The translations under genes and the position numbers were made by a program. Source: Enterococcus hulanensis (GTDB taxonomy: Bacteria > Bacillota > Bacilli > Lactobacillales > Enterococcaceae). Taken from it: DNA of 64,000 nucleotides. Below are positions 52,342-62,834 of this stretch, in pieces. The DNA is taken from contig NZ_BJED01000021.1 in assembly GCF_005405485.1 (NCBI RefSeq), forward strand, positions 18,997 to 82,996, read 5' to 3'. Numbering within the stretch: position 1 is the first letter of the stretch; each line of letters opens with the position of its first letter. The notes below the pieces were generated by a model, which did no database searches, had not been told where the DNA came from, and was given only the letters and a program-made list of their open reading frames with translations.

Positions 52342-54363
52342 CTACATTCCATTCCGAGGGATTTTCTTTTCCCAGGTCTTCGTATAGAGGTGCTCTTCAT
52401 TTTCAGAGACATCCATCTGGCCTTTTAAATAGAAATAATCTTTGTCGGAATCCTGCGTTGTCCAGATATCGGCATTGGTCCACCAGCCTTCCCGACCGAT
52501 CCGCATATTTTGTGTGATCAAGTAATGGGCGGACAACGGATCACGGTTTGATACGGTCAATTCGCGTTTCAGGTTGTGCTCAATGGTCATATCGATCTCA
52601 TCAAAGCGGTAAATACCTTCGCCGAATACACCGCCGATTCCGTTGGTCATACAGGTCCATGCGTCATTTACTAAGTCATAGGTAATTTCGCGCTCGACTT
52701 TTCCTTCTGACAGAATGGTGGTCGGAGTCAATGCAGCTGATTCCGGCATCTCTGCTGGACCTTCTGTGTCTTCGCCGCTAAAGATCGGCAATGTGAAGAC
52801 TGCTTCTTTCAAATTCAGCGTCAATGAATAGTCCTCAGGCATCGGCCAGAACATCGGCCACGCATTATTCGCCAAGGATAGACGAATCCGATGACCTGCT
52901 TTGAAGCGATGTCCGCAGCAATCCAATCCAACGAACGCGGAAACTTCTTCTCCCGGAGTCAGTGGAACCACTTTGTCATGGCCTTGTAAATGGGTTAAAT
53001 TCATGACACCATAGGAAACCCGTTCAGAGGAACCATCTGGCGCAATATCGCATAGAGATGCATAAAGCATCGCGTTTGGTTTGTCACTGGCTAATTTTAA
53101 ATCAATTCGCGGATAACCAAAGATTTCCAGATCTTCGGATAATATTTCAGAATCAAAGGTCATGGACAAACCATTATCGATACGCTGATCTCCCGGTGAT
53201 TCGCCGGGAACGCCTGCCCCCATCCATTCATTCGCCAGCAAGGTATGAGCCAGCGGTGTATGGAGAAGAACCTTTTCTTCTTGTGCCTCGCGTTCTTCAA
53301 CTAATCGGCCATAAGTCAATTGGTACTCTTTTGGCGAGACTGCTTTTGACGGCCAGTCTTCGATCGCTACCCAGCGGCCATCACTGACTGGTCGATTGGT
53401 AGAAGGTGCCATGCTGTTTTCGATCCACGCCTGAACCATCGGACCGTCTAAGACACCATTGTCTTTCCCCTTCAACCAATGATCCCACCAGCGTACGCCT
53501 TCTCCTAAGAAATTGATCGCAGGTTCCGGTATGCCATCATGGGCATAAACATGCGCCCAAGGGCCCAAGATGCCTTTTTTCGGAACATCCACATTTTCCA
53601 GCAGACTCAGCACCGTATTGGTATAAGAATCCGCGTACCCATCGACTGCAAAAATCGGCACCTCGATCGCACTGTAATCTTCACAAACGGAGCCGTGCTG
53701 CCAATATTCATCCCGGGTTTGGTGTTCTAACCAGTTGCCCATCCAAAGCGGCATATTTTTTAAACGCTCCAGCCACATCTCACGCCAACGGTCCCCGACA
53801 ATCTCTGGATCGATCGCCCGCGATTGATAGCCCAGCATGATCGCGCCCCACCAGAAATTATCATTTAAGACCAGCCCGCCTTTGTAATGAATGTCATTGT
53901 TATAGCGATCATCGGTATAGCCTACAACCATGACTGCTTTTAAAGCGGGCGGTCTTCTTGCGGCGATTTGCAGTGAGTTAAAGCCGCCCCATGATTTCCC
54001 CATCATCGCGACCTGTCCATCACACCATGGCTGTTTACTGATCCAATCAATAACCTCCAAGGCGTCATCTTGTTCTTGCTTTAAATATTCGTCTTCCAGC
54101 AGTCCGTCCGATTCTCCAGTCCCGCGAATATCTACTCGAATCACATTGTAGCCGTGGCCTGAGAAATAGCCGTGCATCGGATTATCTCGTCCTCGCGTCC
54201 CATCGCGTTTCCGATAAGGCAGATATTCCAAAATCGTCGGTAACGGCTCCTCGGATTCTGGAAGCCACAAGCGGTACGAAAGCCTCGTCCCATCCGATAA
54301 TGTGAACCAGTCATTCTCAATAATTTTTACTTCATAAGGAAATTCTGTGATGATTTTTTTCAA
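52342..54363 (-). CDS. CocE/NonD-family hydrolase (X-Pro dipeptidyl-peptidase-like fold)
   Basis: 673 residues. Alpha/beta-hydrolase core with nucleophile Ser124 in MMGKSWGGFNSLQ, oxyanion region RVDIRGTGESDG, followed by a helical cap (about 150-260) and a C-terminal jelly roll (about 390 on, with VGLDCCGHRFKAGHRIRLSLAN). The S15/S9C-like peptidase-esterase family includes cocaine esterase and glutaryl-7-ACA acylase, so the substrate (amide or ester) is unknown. No signal peptide: cytoplasmic. An MFS transporter gene lies 28 bases upstream in the same direction. Confidence 0.88.
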   Translation of the reverse strand: MKKIITEFPYEVKIIENDWFTLSDGTRLSYRLWLPESEEPLPTILEYLPYRKRDGTRGRDNPMHGYFSGHGYNVIRVDIRGTGESDGLLEDEYLKQEQDDALEVIDWISKQPWCDGQVAMMGKSWGGFNSLQIAARRPPALKAVMVVGYTDDRYNNDIHYKGGLVLNDNFWWGAIMLGYQSRAIDPEIVGDRWREMWLERLKNMPLWMGNWLEHQTRDEYWQHGSVCEDYSAIEVPIFAVDGYADSYTNTVLSLLENVDVPKKGILGPWAHVYAHDGIPEPAINFLGEGVRWWDHWLKGKDNGVLDGPMVQAWIENSMAPSTNRPVSDGRWVAIEDWPSKAVSPKEYQLTYGRLVEEREAQEEKVLLHTPLAHTLLANEWMGAGVPGESPGDQRIDNGLSMTFDSEILSEDLEIFGYPRIDLKLASDKPNAMLYASLCDIAPDGSSERVSYGVMNLTHLQGHDKVVPLTPGEEVSAFVGLDCCGHRFKAGHRIRLSLANNAWPMFWPMPEDYSLTLNLKEAVFTLPIFSGEDTEGPAEMPESAALTPTTILSEGKVEREITYDLVNDAWTCMTNGIGGVFGEGIYRFDEIDMTIEHNLKRELTVSNRDPLSAHYLITQNMRIGREGWWTNADIWTTQDSDKDYFYLKGQMDVSENEEHLYTKTWEKKIPRNGM

Positions 54364-54391
54364 AACGTTATCCTCCCATATCTTTTATTGT

Positions 54392-55708
54392 CTATTCTTT
54401 GACTGCTGCTTCTTGTGCCTGTGCGGCTTCCTTTAATTTTATTTCTGCTTTATACGCTTTCCCGTAGGTCCGATGCCAAATCACACATAAAATCGCCCCC
54501 ACTACTGCCATGACGACCATCAAGGTGAAATAGATGAAATAACCAGAATTCCCCTCATAGCGATCCAGCACATTGCCGGCGACTAAAGGTGCGATCACCT
54601 CTGGCAGATACCCAAGCGTACTGGCCAAGCCAATCGCGATACCTGACAGCCGCAAAGGAATCTTCCCCTCTGACATAAATGAAAAGAACAAGCCATAATT
54701 AGAAAACATTGCCAAGTAAACCAGACTTGCGGCAACAATCAACAGGATCACTTGGATTTGTCCGCTCATTCCTGAAACGGAGATCATCAGCAGTGTACCT
54801 AAGGCCATTACGATAAAACCGCACATCATAATCGTCGACTTGCTGATCTTATCTGCTAAAAAACCGCCGACCGGTGCAGCGACAAGCCGGCAATATTGCG
54901 CCAGCATACTGACGATCGCCGCAAATACCGCCGAGGTGCCAATGATATTCGACGCATACGGTGTAAAATAATAAATCGACATATTAAAGGTATAACTGGT
55001 GAACATCATCCCGATAATCAGCCAAATCGCCGGCATTTTTAACACATCGATAATGTCCTTCATTTTCAGCTTCTCCCCTGCACCCGCTTCTTTCATCGGC
55101 GCAGGCTCCTTAACTAGAAACAGGAACGCCAACCCGCATAAGATCGGGATAACAGAATAGAAGATAATGATCCAGCGCAGCCCCATCGCTTCGGTCAATT
55201 GCTTTTGGAAGAAACCAAAAATAGCCGTAGCTACCGCCATATGGATGACGTTGGTGATTCCCCGCGTCCCCTCGAATATGCCGTAAGCTCGACTTTGTTC
55301 ATCTTCATTGGCTTGCATCCGCACGATTTTCAGCAAGGCAGGCCAGAAGGTCAATAACGATGTCACTCCCCATAACGCATAGATCAAAAACAGCGCAGCA
55401 TAGCTCGTAAAGAACAGATGCAAAAAACCGCCTAAGCCGGTCGCGATCAATGAACCCACCATCAATTTTTTCGCCGGAAAACGGTCTGCCAAAACGCCGC
55501 CGATCAAATACGAGACCAGTCCCATAAAACCATAAGCACTCCCAAGTGACCCCATTTGCGTGTTCGTCAAATGATAGGTCGCCACATATGCGTCATAATA
55601 ATAATTCCGAAAATAAGCCAGTCCGTAAATGATCGAACCCGCTATCGCCAACAACACAACCGTAAAGAAATTCTTGCGCAGCCCCTGTTTCACTTCATTT
55701 GAATCCAT
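54392..55708 (-). CDS. MFS transporter
   Basis: 438 residues with twelve hydrophobic helices in two halves. The GxxADRFPAKK-type loop (GGVLADRFPAKKL) is the A-motif between helices 2 and 3, repeated as GGFLADKISKST in the second half. Most like the anion/proton-sugar-phosphate class of MFS, but substrate unassigned. Operon with the CocE-type hydrolase 28 bases downstream suggests it imports that enzyme's substrate. ATG after GGAGGGG. Confidence 0.87.
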   Translation of the reverse strand: MDSNEVKQGLRKNFFTVVLLAIAGSIIYGLAYFRNYYYDAYVATYHLTNTQMGSLGSAYGFMGLVSYLIGGVLADRFPAKKLMVGSLIATGLGGFLHLFFTSYAALFLIYALWGVTSLLTFWPALLKIVRMQANEDEQSRAYGIFEGTRGITNVIHMAVATAIFGFFQKQLTEAMGLRWIIIFYSVIPILCGLAFLFLVKEPAPMKEAGAGEKLKMKDIIDVLKMPAIWLIIGMMFTSYTFNMSIYYFTPYASNIIGTSAVFAAIVSMLAQYCRLVAAPVGGFLADKISKSTIMMCGFIVMALGTLLMISVSGMSGQIQVILLIVAASLVYLAMFSNYGLFFSFMSEGKIPLRLSGIAIGLASTLGYLPEVIAPLVAGNVLDRYEGNSGYFIYFTLMVVMAVVGAILCVIWHRTYGKAYKAEIKLKEAAQAQEAAVKE

Positions 55709-55869
55709 AATTTGCCCCCTCCATAATCATCCTGTTTTAAATCCTCTCAGCCCTCTTCACAATAAATATACGCATGAACAATTGACTTTCTTCCGACAAC
55801 TTATTTTTTCTTAATAAAATCGTACCATGATGGCGTTTTCATGACAATCTGAAAATAAGCCGTTTCATA

Positions 55870-55900
55870 AAAAAAAGAGTCGAGGCTTTCGCCTCAACTC
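55870..55900 (-). terminator. Intrinsic terminator of the YitT gene
   Basis: GAGT-C-GAGGC / GCCTC-A-ACTC with a 4-base loop and TTTTTT on the minus strand. Confidence 0.8.
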
Positions 55901-55901
55901 G

Positions 55902-56783
55902 TTAATCCATCGATTCTTCGTAAAATCGTCCCATGATCCGGACATTTTCTGAAATACTGACAAACGCATCGGGATCGTTTTCCCGCATGATCGATTCTAA
56001 TAATGGCAGCTCAAAGCGTGTCACCACAGTGAATAGAACGGTCTGTTTGTCATGCTTATAAGCACCTTCTGCTTCGTTGATGATGGTAATCCCGCGGCGC
56101 ATTTGATCTTGAATGGCGTTGATTACCCGCTCAGGACACTTGGTCACGATCATGACCTGCATCTTCCGCTGCTTGGTATACAGCGCGTCGGTTAATTTTC
56201 CGCTCATGAAGATCGCCAAGGCAGAATAAAACATGTACTGCCAGCTAAATAAAATCCCTGCCATCAGCATAATCAGCACGTTAAAGACAATCGAGATCGA
56301 TCCAACCGATGTGCCGGTCCGCTTGCGGATCGTGATACTTAAAATATCCAGCCCGCCGGATGACAACCCATTCTTCAAGGCAAAGCCGATGCCGACACCC
56401 ATGATTGCTCCGCCGAAGATCGCACAGATGATCGGGTCCTTCGTCAAGGTCGTCTGAGGAATGATATGGATAAAGAAAGATGTTAAGAAAACGGTGATGA
56501 AAGTAAAAATCGTAAACTTATGACCAATCTTGAACCACGCCAAGAAAAACAAAGGCACGTTGATCAAAAATAAAGTGATCGATACAGGTACGGTAAAGCC
56601 GACTACCCGATGCGACAAGGTTGTTAAGATTTGCGCAAAACCGGTGGCTCCACTGGAATAAATGTGTCCTGGCTGGTAAAAAAAGTTTACGGCTATCGCC
56701 GCTAAAAATGCATAAACTACTGCGACAGATAATCGGGTGGCATAGTCGTGATGGGGCCACTCCTCTATCTTCTTTTTCATCAT
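55902..56783 (-). CDS. YitT/DUF161-family membrane protein with DUF2179 domain
   Basis: 293 residues: five or six helices (about 20-205; NFFYQPGHIYSSGATGFAQIL and NGLSSGGLDILSITIRKRTG are family segments) followed by a cytoplasmic DUF2179 ferredoxin-like domain (about 210-290) with KQTVLFTVVTRFELPLL. Family members are YitT-like, with unknown transport roles. Start ATG after GAGG, 10 bases. Confidence 0.87.
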   Translation of the reverse strand: MMKKKIEEWPHHDYATRLSVAVVYAFLAAIAVNFFYQPGHIYSSGATGFAQILTTLSHRVVGFTVPVSITLFLINVPLFFLAWFKIGHKFTIFTFITVFLTSFFIHIIPQTTLTKDPIICAIFGGAIMGVGIGFALKNGLSSGGLDILSITIRKRTGTSVGSISIVFNVLIMLMAGILFSWQYMFYSALAIFMSGKLTDALYTKQRKMQVMIVTKCPERVINAIQDQMRRGITIINEAEGAYKHDKQTVLFTVVTRFELPLLESIMRENDPDAFVSISENVRIMGRFYEESMD

Positions 56784-56893
56784 GTTTTGTCCGCCTCATT
56801 TCAAAATTTCACTCACATTATACGTATTTTCATGAAAAAAAGAAAGCACCTGCCATAAAGGCGGGCACTTCTCTTAGTATATTCTTAGAGTTG

Positions 56894-56956
56894 TGAAAAA
56901 AATCAGCTAGCGAACTTTTTCATATTAGAATCCATGTCCAGATTCACGAACTAGCT
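56894..56956 (-). terminator. Possible terminator after aspS
   Basis: Nested stems AGCTAG/CTAGCT (56951-56956 with 56905-56910) and GAATC/GATTC on the minus strand, then GATTTTTTTC. The second inverted repeat CACGAACT/AGTTCGTG (56945-56984) overlaps it. Long loop, so moderate confidence. Confidence 0.5.
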
Positions 56957-56997
56957 TTTTCAGCAAAAGTTGAACGAGTTCGTGGAATCTTTTCTAA

Positions 56998-58770
56998 TTA
57001 TTCCTCGATCTTCGTCACATCAATGCTCAACTCATAAAGCTGCAATGGTGATACGGTACTTGGTGCATCAGACATTGGATCTGCTGCTTTCCCGTTCTTA
57101 GGAAAGGCGATGACTTCACGAATGTTGTCTTCACTAGCTAATAACATCGCAAAGCGGTCCAAGCCAAGCGCGATCCCGCCGATTGGAGGGAAACCATAGT
57201 CCAATGCTTCCAATAAGAAGCCGAATTGTTCATTGGCACTTTCTCTTGTGAAGCCTAATGTTTCAAAGACTTGTTCTTGCAATTCGCGCGTGCTGATACG
57301 CAATGAGCCGCCGCCTAATTCGTAGCCGTTCAAGACGATATCGTAAGCTTGCGCGTAAACTTTTTCTGGATGATCCTTTAAGTTTGGAATGTCTTTTTCC
57401 ATCGGCATCGTAAATGGATGGTGAGCAGAGACATAACGGCCCAACTCTTGATCAAATTCAAATTGCGGCCAATCAACGACCCATAGGTAATCAAAGCGAT
57501 CTTCGTCGATCAAACCAAGCTCTTTACCAACCTTCGAACGAACCGCACCTAATGCCGTTACCGCAGTTAAGAATTGATCTGCCGCGAACATTAGCACGTC
57601 GCCTGCTTCGGCGTTGGTTGCTTTCTTCAAGTCGTCGCTGACGCCGCCCATGAATTTCGCGATCGGTCCAGTTAATTCCCCGTTTTCGTCAACCTTGATC
57701 CAAGCCAAGCCCTTCGCACCAAATTGTCCTACGAATTGACCTAAGCGATCCAATTCTTTACGTGAATATTTGTCAGCCGCGCCTTTTGCGTTCAAGGCTT
57801 TCACGACGCCGCCGTTGTCAGAAGCCATCCGGAAGACTTTGAAATCTGTCGCAGAGGCGATATCCGTCACATCGATCAATTCCATATCAAAACGTGTATC
57901 CGGTTTGTCTGAACCGTAGCGTTCCATCGCTTCATCCCAAGTAATTCGTGGGAATGGCAAGGTAACTTCCACACCGCGAACGTCCTTCATGACTTGCGCG
58001 ATCATTGCTTCGGTGTATTCTTGAATTTCTTCAGCCGTTAAGAAGCTGGTTTCAATATCGATTTGAGTAAATTCCGGTTGACGGTCGCCACGCAAATCTT
58101 CGTCACGGAAACAACGCACGATTTGATAGTAACGGTCAAAACCAGCAGTCATCAATAATTGCTTCAAAATTTGTGGTGATTGCGGTAATGCGTAGAAATG
58201 TCCCGCATGCACACGCGATGGTACCAAATAATCACGAGCTCCTTCTGGCGTAGATTTCGCCAAGTAAGGTGTCTCGATATCTAAGAAATCATTATTATCT
58301 AAGAAACGACGAACAGATTGCGTCAAGCGATGACGCATCATCAAGTTTTGTGTCATTTTTGGACGACGCAAATCCATATAACGATATTTCAAGCGCACTT
58401 CATCGCTGATATTTTGATCATCTTCAATTGAAAATGGCGGTGTTTTCGCACTATTTAAAATAGTGATTTCTTCACCTTTGACCTCAAAATCACCAGTCGA
58501 CATTTTTTTATTTACGGCACCGGGATCGCGACGGATCACTGTCCCCGTAATTTCAACGACATATTCGCTGCGGCATTGATCCGCAACTTCCCAAGCCGTT
58601 TTTGATTCTTCTGGATTGAAAACCACTTGCACAACACCTTCACGGTCACGCAAATCGATAAAGATCAAGCCACCTAAATCACGACGTTTTTGTACCCACC
58701 CGTTTAATGTTACCTTCTGATCCAAATACTCCTCGGACACTCGTCCGCAATAGACTGTACGTCTAGCCAT
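56998..58770 (-). CDS. aspS: Aspartyl-tRNA synthetase
   Basis: Charges tRNA-Asp. 590 residues, bacterial type: N-terminal OB anticodon-binding domain ([26 protein letters not shown]), class II motif 1/2 region with [20 protein letters not shown], the bacterial insertion (about 290-420) and motif 3 [11 protein letters not shown]. 57 bases downstream of hisS; the two form one T-box controlled operon. ATG follows GGAGG. Confidence 0.96.
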   Translation of the reverse strand: MARRTVYCGRVSEEYLDQKVTLNGWVQKRRDLGGLIFIDLRDREGVVQVVFNPEESKTAWEVADQCRSEYVVEITGTVIRRDPGAVNKKMSTGDFEVKGEEITILNSAKTPPFSIEDDQNISDEVRLKYRYMDLRRPKMTQNLMMRHRLTQSVRRFLDNNDFLDIETPYLAKSTPEGARDYLVPSRVHAGHFYALPQSPQILKQLLMTAGFDRYYQIVRCFRDEDLRGDRQPEFTQIDIETSFLTAEEIQEYTEAMIAQVMKDVRGVEVTLPFPRITWDEAMERYGSDKPDTRFDMELIDVTDIASATDFKVFRMASDNGGVVKALNAKGAADKYSRKELDRLGQFVGQFGAKGLAWIKVDENGELTGPIAKFMGGVSDDLKKATNAEAGDVLMFAADQFLTAVTALGAVRSKVGKELGLIDEDRFDYLWVVDWPQFEFDQELGRYVSAHHPFTMPMEKDIPNLKDHPEKVYAQAYDIVLNGYELGGGSLRISTRELQEQVFETLGFTRESANEQFGFLLEALDYGFPPIGGIALGLDRFAMLLASEDNIREVIAFPKNGKAADPMSDAPSTVSPLQLYELSIDVTKIEE

Positions 58771-58827
58771 TTTTTCATTCCTCCATTTATTTAAGTAATC
58801 TACTATTATAAGTAAGATTTATTTCGT

Positions 58828-60126
58828 TTAATCAAGCTTCGGCATTGCCATTTCATCATAGATCGCAGCAAAGTCTTCATATAAATCCGCTAGTGGGAAA
58901 GCTTTTTCTTCTCGCGTCGCTGAATCTTTTACGTTGATCACGCCTTTGGCTAACTCGTCTTCCCCTAAAGTCAGCACCAGTTTTGCGCCTTCTTTATCGG
59001 CCGTTTTGAATTGCGCTTTGGCTTTTCGGCCCATAAAGTCCCGATCGGCAGAAAATCCAAAGCCGCGAATCGCTTGCACGACCTTCAAGGTTTCCATATT
59101 CGTTTCCGCACCAAGTCCTACAACATACGCTTCTAGACTTGCGGCACTTGGAATCATCACGTCTTCTTGTTCTAACGTTAATAAAATCCGTTCGATCCCC
59201 ATCGCAAAGCCAATCCCCGGTGTTTCGGGTCCGCCAAGCTCTTCGACCAAGCCATCATAACGTCCGCCGCCGCAGATCGTTGTTTGCGCGCCCATGCCCG
59301 GAGCGTCGCTCATGATTTCAAAGATCGTGTGATTGTAATAATCCAAGCCGCGAACCATGCGATGATCGATCTCATAAGAAATATTCAGGTATTCCAAAGT
59401 TTTGGTCACACCTTCAAAATATTCCTTCGCATAATCACTCAAGTAATCCAAAATACTTGGCGCGTCTGCCACGATTGGTTGATCCTTGCGATCCTTACTA
59501 TCTAATACACGCAATGGATTTTCGTGTAAACGACGACGTGAGTCCTCGCTTAATTCTTCTTCGTGAGCTTCAAGGTACTTAATCAACGCTTCGCGATAAT
59601 TCGTCCGCGTTTCCTTGTCTCCCAACGTATTGATGACTAAACGCAATTGACTGATCCCTAATTGCTTAAAGAAATCCATCGCCATCGCCATGATTTCCAC
59701 ATCTAAACTTGGATTTTCACTGCCGAAAGCCTCCACACCGATTTGGTGGAATTGACGCAAGCGCCCCTTTTGCGGACGCTCATAACGGAACATCGGTCCA
59801 GTATAATAAACTTTGTAAGGCTTCTTGAATTCAGGTCCGAATAATTTATTTTCAACATACGCCCGAACGATCGGCGCCGTTCCTTCTGGACGAAGGGTCA
59901 CATGACGATCGCCTTTATCATGAAAATCGTACATTTCCTTTGAAACGATATCCGTTGTATCACCCACACTGCGGGCAATCACTTCGTAATGTTCAAAAAT
60001 CGGTGTGCGAATCTCTTGGTATTGATAATCATTGAAAACCAAACGAGCAGTTTCCTCAATAAACTGCCACTTTTCGCTTTCTCCCGGTAAAATATCATTG
60101 GTCCCTTTTGGTCGCTGATAACTCAT
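58828..60126 (-). CDS. hisS: Histidyl-tRNA synthetase
   Basis: Charges tRNA-His. 432 residues, full length: class II motifs with [18 protein letters not shown] (motif 1/2), [23 protein letters not shown], and the histidine A motif [13 protein letters not shown], plus the C-terminal anticodon domain. ATG follows AAGGAGA. The leader holds a T-box (60345-60600) and a dispersed structured repeat (60204-60338); the likely specifier of the T-box is GAC, the Asp codon. Confidence 0.96.
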   Translation of the reverse strand: MSYQRPKGTNDILPGESEKWQFIEETARLVFNDYQYQEIRTPIFEHYEVIARSVGDTTDIVSKEMYDFHDKGDRHVTLRPEGTAPIVRAYVENKLFGPEFKKPYKVYYTGPMFRYERPQKGRLRQFHQIGVEAFGSENPSLDVEIMAMAMDFFKQLGISQLRLVINTLGDKETRTNYREALIKYLEAHEEELSEDSRRRLHENPLRVLDSKDRKDQPIVADAPSILDYLSDYAKEYFEGVTKTLEYLNISYEIDHRMVRGLDYYNHTIFEIMSDAPGMGAQTTICGGGRYDGLVEELGGPETPGIGFAMGIERILLTLEQEDVMIPSAASLEAYVVGLGAETNMETLKVVQAIRGFGFSADRDFMGRKAKAQFKTADKEGAKLVLTLGEDELAKGVINVKDSATREEKAFPLADLYEDFAAIYDEMAMPKLD

Positions 60127-60203
60127 GGTTGATCTCCTTTTTCATATTAATGTATTAATGTATTTATTTTGATGATGGAACGTCGCAGCTAATTCGATTT
60201 GTG

Positions 60204-60338
60204 GTATTAACTTTTTCAAAGACCGAAAAAGTTAGTTTTATCCTCATCACGCATACGATTCTGCTATACAGCTTGTTCATTATAGTGCTTAAACCTCTTA
60301 CTACTGCCTCAAATCTTAGCCTCTGCGAAAAGCAGAAC
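60204..60338 (-). repeat. Dispersed structured element, single copy before hisS
   Basis: Minus strand: TTCTGC-ttttc-GCAGAG, TTTGAG, AACAAGC, TAGCAGAATCGTATGCG, then AACTTTTTC/GAAAAAGTT and TTAATAC. It matches the 154-bp unit before mgtE over about 134 bases in the same order and spacing. Both hairpins differ from the mgtE copy by changes that keep pairing. It lies between the T-box terminator and hisS. Confidence 0.8.
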
Positions 60339-60344
60339 TCGCAA

Positions 60345-60600
60345 AAAGCCCTTGTTCTACTGAACAAGGGCGAAAATTGTCGCGGTACCACCTATTTTTT
60401 AAAAAGAGTTGTCTCTTTTTTCTCTAGCAATTAACGCTTGCGTAACGGAGCGGCTTTGCACGCGCTCATCTCCAGACTGTCTTTCAATTACTTTTCACGA
60501 AATTGCTTTCAGCCAAGGCAATTTTTTCTGTACGTTTTTTCGTAATTTACTGGTTCCTTCACAGATATTTCATTGATGTTTTTATCTCTTCCTAAGCTAC
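60345..60600 (-). promoter_or_regulatory. T-box leader of hisS-aspS
   Basis: The T-box sequence AGGTGGTACCGCG is at 60381-60393 and the terminator stem GCCCTTGTTC/GAACAAGGGC at 60348-60371 with a T-run after it. Upstream, the helix AATTAC/GTAATT is flanked by 5' CCAG-TA and 3' GAAAGACAGT-CTGG; in that specifier-loop position lies GAC (60479-60481). A TTGACT followed by a weak -10 lies near 60615-60620. T-boxes antiterminate when the matching uncharged tRNA binds. Confidence 0.85.
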
Positions 60601-60741
60601 TAAAAAAAGCCCCGAAAGTCAAGTGATTTCCCAGCTATAAATAGAGAAAAGAATAGTCGCTTTTTTTCACGATTTATTTTAAACTTGAAAAAGAATGAGC
60701 GTTTCTTTAATGAAGCGAAAAAAGCAAGGAGCGAAAATTAT

Positions 60742-61677
60742 ATGACTGATGTACGAATTGGAAAATCACAAGTCTATGCGAGTGCCTTAGGGTTAGGAAC
60801 CAACGCTGTCGGCGGTCACAATCTTTACCCTAATTTGACCGATGATATTGGAAAAGAAGTGGTGCGCACTGCCATCAACAACGGCATCACACTGCTGGAT
60901 ACGGCCTTTTCTTATGGTCGCGGCCGTTCAGAGGAATTGATCGGTGAAGTTTTACAGGAACCGGAATTTGACCGCTCACGAGTGATCGTAGCGACCAAAG
61001 CGGCTCATGATATGCAGCAGGACGGCAAATTCAACAACTCGCCAGAATTTCTCCGCAACGCGGTAGAAGCTGCTTTGCAAAGACTGCAAACAGATTATAT
61101 CGATATTTTCTATATCCATTTCCCAGATGAAACAACGCCGAAAAATGAAGCAGTCGCAGCGCTGCATCAGCTGAAAGAAGAAGGAAAGATTCGGGCGATC
61201 GGTGTTTCAAACTTCTCTTTGGATCAATTAAAGGAAGCCAACCAAGACGGCTATGTCGACATCGTTGAAGAACGCTTCAGCTTGATCCACCGAGAACACG
61301 AAAAAGAGCTGTTCCCTTATCTAAAGGCAAATAACATCAGCTTTGTCCCTTATTATCCACTAGACTCTGGCCTGCTGACAGGAAAGTATGACAAAGAAGC
61401 CCATTTCGAAGACAGCGATTTGCGCAGTAAAAATCCTGACTTCAAAGGCGAACGTTTTACAGAGATCATCAAAAAAGTCGATCAATTAAAACCGATCGCA
61501 AAAGATTACGATGTCACTGTCACACAATTAGTCTTGGCATGGTACATGAAGCATCCGCAAATCGACGTAGTCATCCCCGGTGCGAAACGTCCAGACCAAG
61601 TCGAAGCGAACGCCAAAGCCGTTGATATTCACTTATCTGCTGACGACTTTGACAAGATCGACCAATTATTTAAATAG
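60742..61677 (+). CDS. Aldo/keto reductase
   Basis: 311 residues from MTDVRIGKSQVYASALGLGT; AAGGAG lies 9 bases upstream of the ATG, whereas longer readings have no site. TIM-barrel NADPH-dependent reductase: LLDTAFSYGRGRSEELIG carries the catalytic Asp and Tyr, VATKAA the Lys, YIHFPDE the His; cofactor region GVSNFS, SGLLTGKYDK and VIPGAKRPDQVEAN. Closest to the general stress AKR11-like (YhdN/IolS) group. Substrate unknown. Confidence 0.9.
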   Translation: MTDVRIGKSQVYASALGLGTNAVGGHNLYPNLTDDIGKEVVRTAINNGITLLDTAFSYGRGRSEELIGEVLQEPEFDRSRVIVATKAAHDMQQDGKFNNSPEFLRNAVEAALQRLQTDYIDIFYIHFPDETTPKNEAVAALHQLKEEGKIRAIGVSNFSLDQLKEANQDGYVDIVEERFSLIHREHEKELFPYLKANNISFVPYYPLDSGLLTGKYDKEAHFEDSDLRSKNPDFKGERFTEIIKKVDQLKPIAKDYDVTVTQLVLAWYMKHPQIDVVIPGAKRPDQVEANAKAVDIHLSADDFDKIDQLFK

Positions 61678-61686
61678 TAGAATTGG

Positions 61687-61713
61687 GACCCTGATGCTTT
61701 CAGGGTCTTATTT
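61687..61713 (+). terminator. Intrinsic terminator of the aldo/keto reductase gene
   Basis: GACCCTG-atgcttt-CAGGGTC followed by TTATTTAAC. Confidence 0.75.
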
Positions 61714-61778
61714 AACTGTAAAGAAAGAAAAAACATTGAATCAACAGCTTTAACGGTGTCCAGCTTCACGAAGCCTTT

Positions 61779-62741
61779 CTAATTTACGACATTTTTTTCG
61801 GTACCGTGAATAAAAGCCGCAAAATTATCGACAGCGATCCCCATCAACCGTTCACGCGTCTCAACAGGCGCCCAAGCAATATGAGGTGTGATAAAGCAAT
61901 TTTTTGCCTTTAACAATGGATTGTCTGTTGCCATCGGTTCCTTCGAGACGACATCGACACCGGCTGCGTAGATTTTCCCTGCATTCAGCGCTTCGGCCAC
62001 CGCTGCTTCATCCAGTAGCCCGCCACGCGCCGTATTCAGCAAAATTACGCCATCCTTCATCTGTTGGATCGCTTCTTGATTGATCATCTGTTCCGTCTCC
62101 GCGGTTTGAGGAACATGCAGACTGATCACATCTGACTGATGATACAATTCTTCTAAGGAAACCTGCTGCGCCCATTCTGCCTGGGCTTTTTTTGCTCGAT
62201 GATTCCAATAAATTACCTGCATATTGAAGGCGTGAGCGATAGTCGCTGTCGCCTGTGCGATTTCACCATATCCGATCAGACCGATCGTCTTCCCTCGCAG
62301 CTCCATGAGTGGTGTTTTCCAATAGGTGAAATCAATACTATTCTGCCAGTCTCCTTGATGCACAGACTGATTGTGCACGCCTACTTGGTTTGCGATCTCT
62401 AATAGTAAGGCAAAGGTCGATTGCGCCACGGCATCTGTTCCGTAGGCTAGAATATTCGTCACCGGTATCCCGCGCTTTCTGGCGGCGGCGATATCCACGA
62501 CATTATATCCCGTCGCAACGACACCAATATATTTTAATTGAGGAACGGCGGCTAACACCTCTTCATCGATCGGTGTCTTGTTGGTTAAAATCGCTTCTGC
62601 GCTGCCGATCCGTTCAATAATTTCCTGTTTATTTGTATAAGAAGTCCGATCGTAAACCACGACTTCTCCGTATGCTTCAAACCCCTGCCAGCTCAAATCG
62701 CCTGGATTCAAGGCGTGTCCGTCTAGTACAACAATTTTCAT
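61779..62741 (-). CDS. D-2-hydroxyacid dehydrogenase (NAD-dependent)
   Basis: 320 residues, hydroxypyruvate/glycerate-dehydrogenase-like member. Catalytic triad Arg239 (NTARGG), Glu268 (SKEP) and His287 (TPHIAW). The dinucleotide loop reads GLIGYGEIA (154-162), i.e. GxGxxA with Ala in place of the last Gly. Substrate could be hydroxypyruvate, glyoxylate or a 2-ketoacid. Stand-alone; ATG start, but the upstream ribosome-binding site GGAGGGATCAC is good. Confidence 0.85.
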   Translation of the reverse strand: MKIVVLDGHALNPGDLSWQGFEAYGEVVVYDRTSYTNKQEIIERIGSAEAILTNKTPIDEEVLAAVPQLKYIGVVATGYNVVDIAAARKRGIPVTNILAYGTDAVAQSTFALLLEIANQVGVHNQSVHQGDWQNSIDFTYWKTPLMELRGKTIGLIGYGEIAQATATIAHAFNMQVIYWNHRAKKAQAEWAQQVSLEELYHQSDVISLHVPQTAETEQMINQEAIQQMKDGVILLNTARGGLLDEAAVAEALNAGKIYAAGVDVVSKEPMATDNPLLKAKNCFITPHIAWAPVETRERLMGIAVDNFAAFIHGTEKNVVN

Positions 62742-62834
62742 GTGATCCCTCCGTAGTCATTTTCCCCATTCTACCTAGAATTGACGAAAATGAAAAGACG
62801 GACTCATCCTCAGCTTGAAAAATCACTGGACCTT

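Noticed and set aside
56945..56984. Inverted repeat CACGAACT/AGTTCGTG as transposon ends
   Set aside because: Ends are only 8 bp, enclose 24 bases with no gene, and lie at the aspS terminator region.
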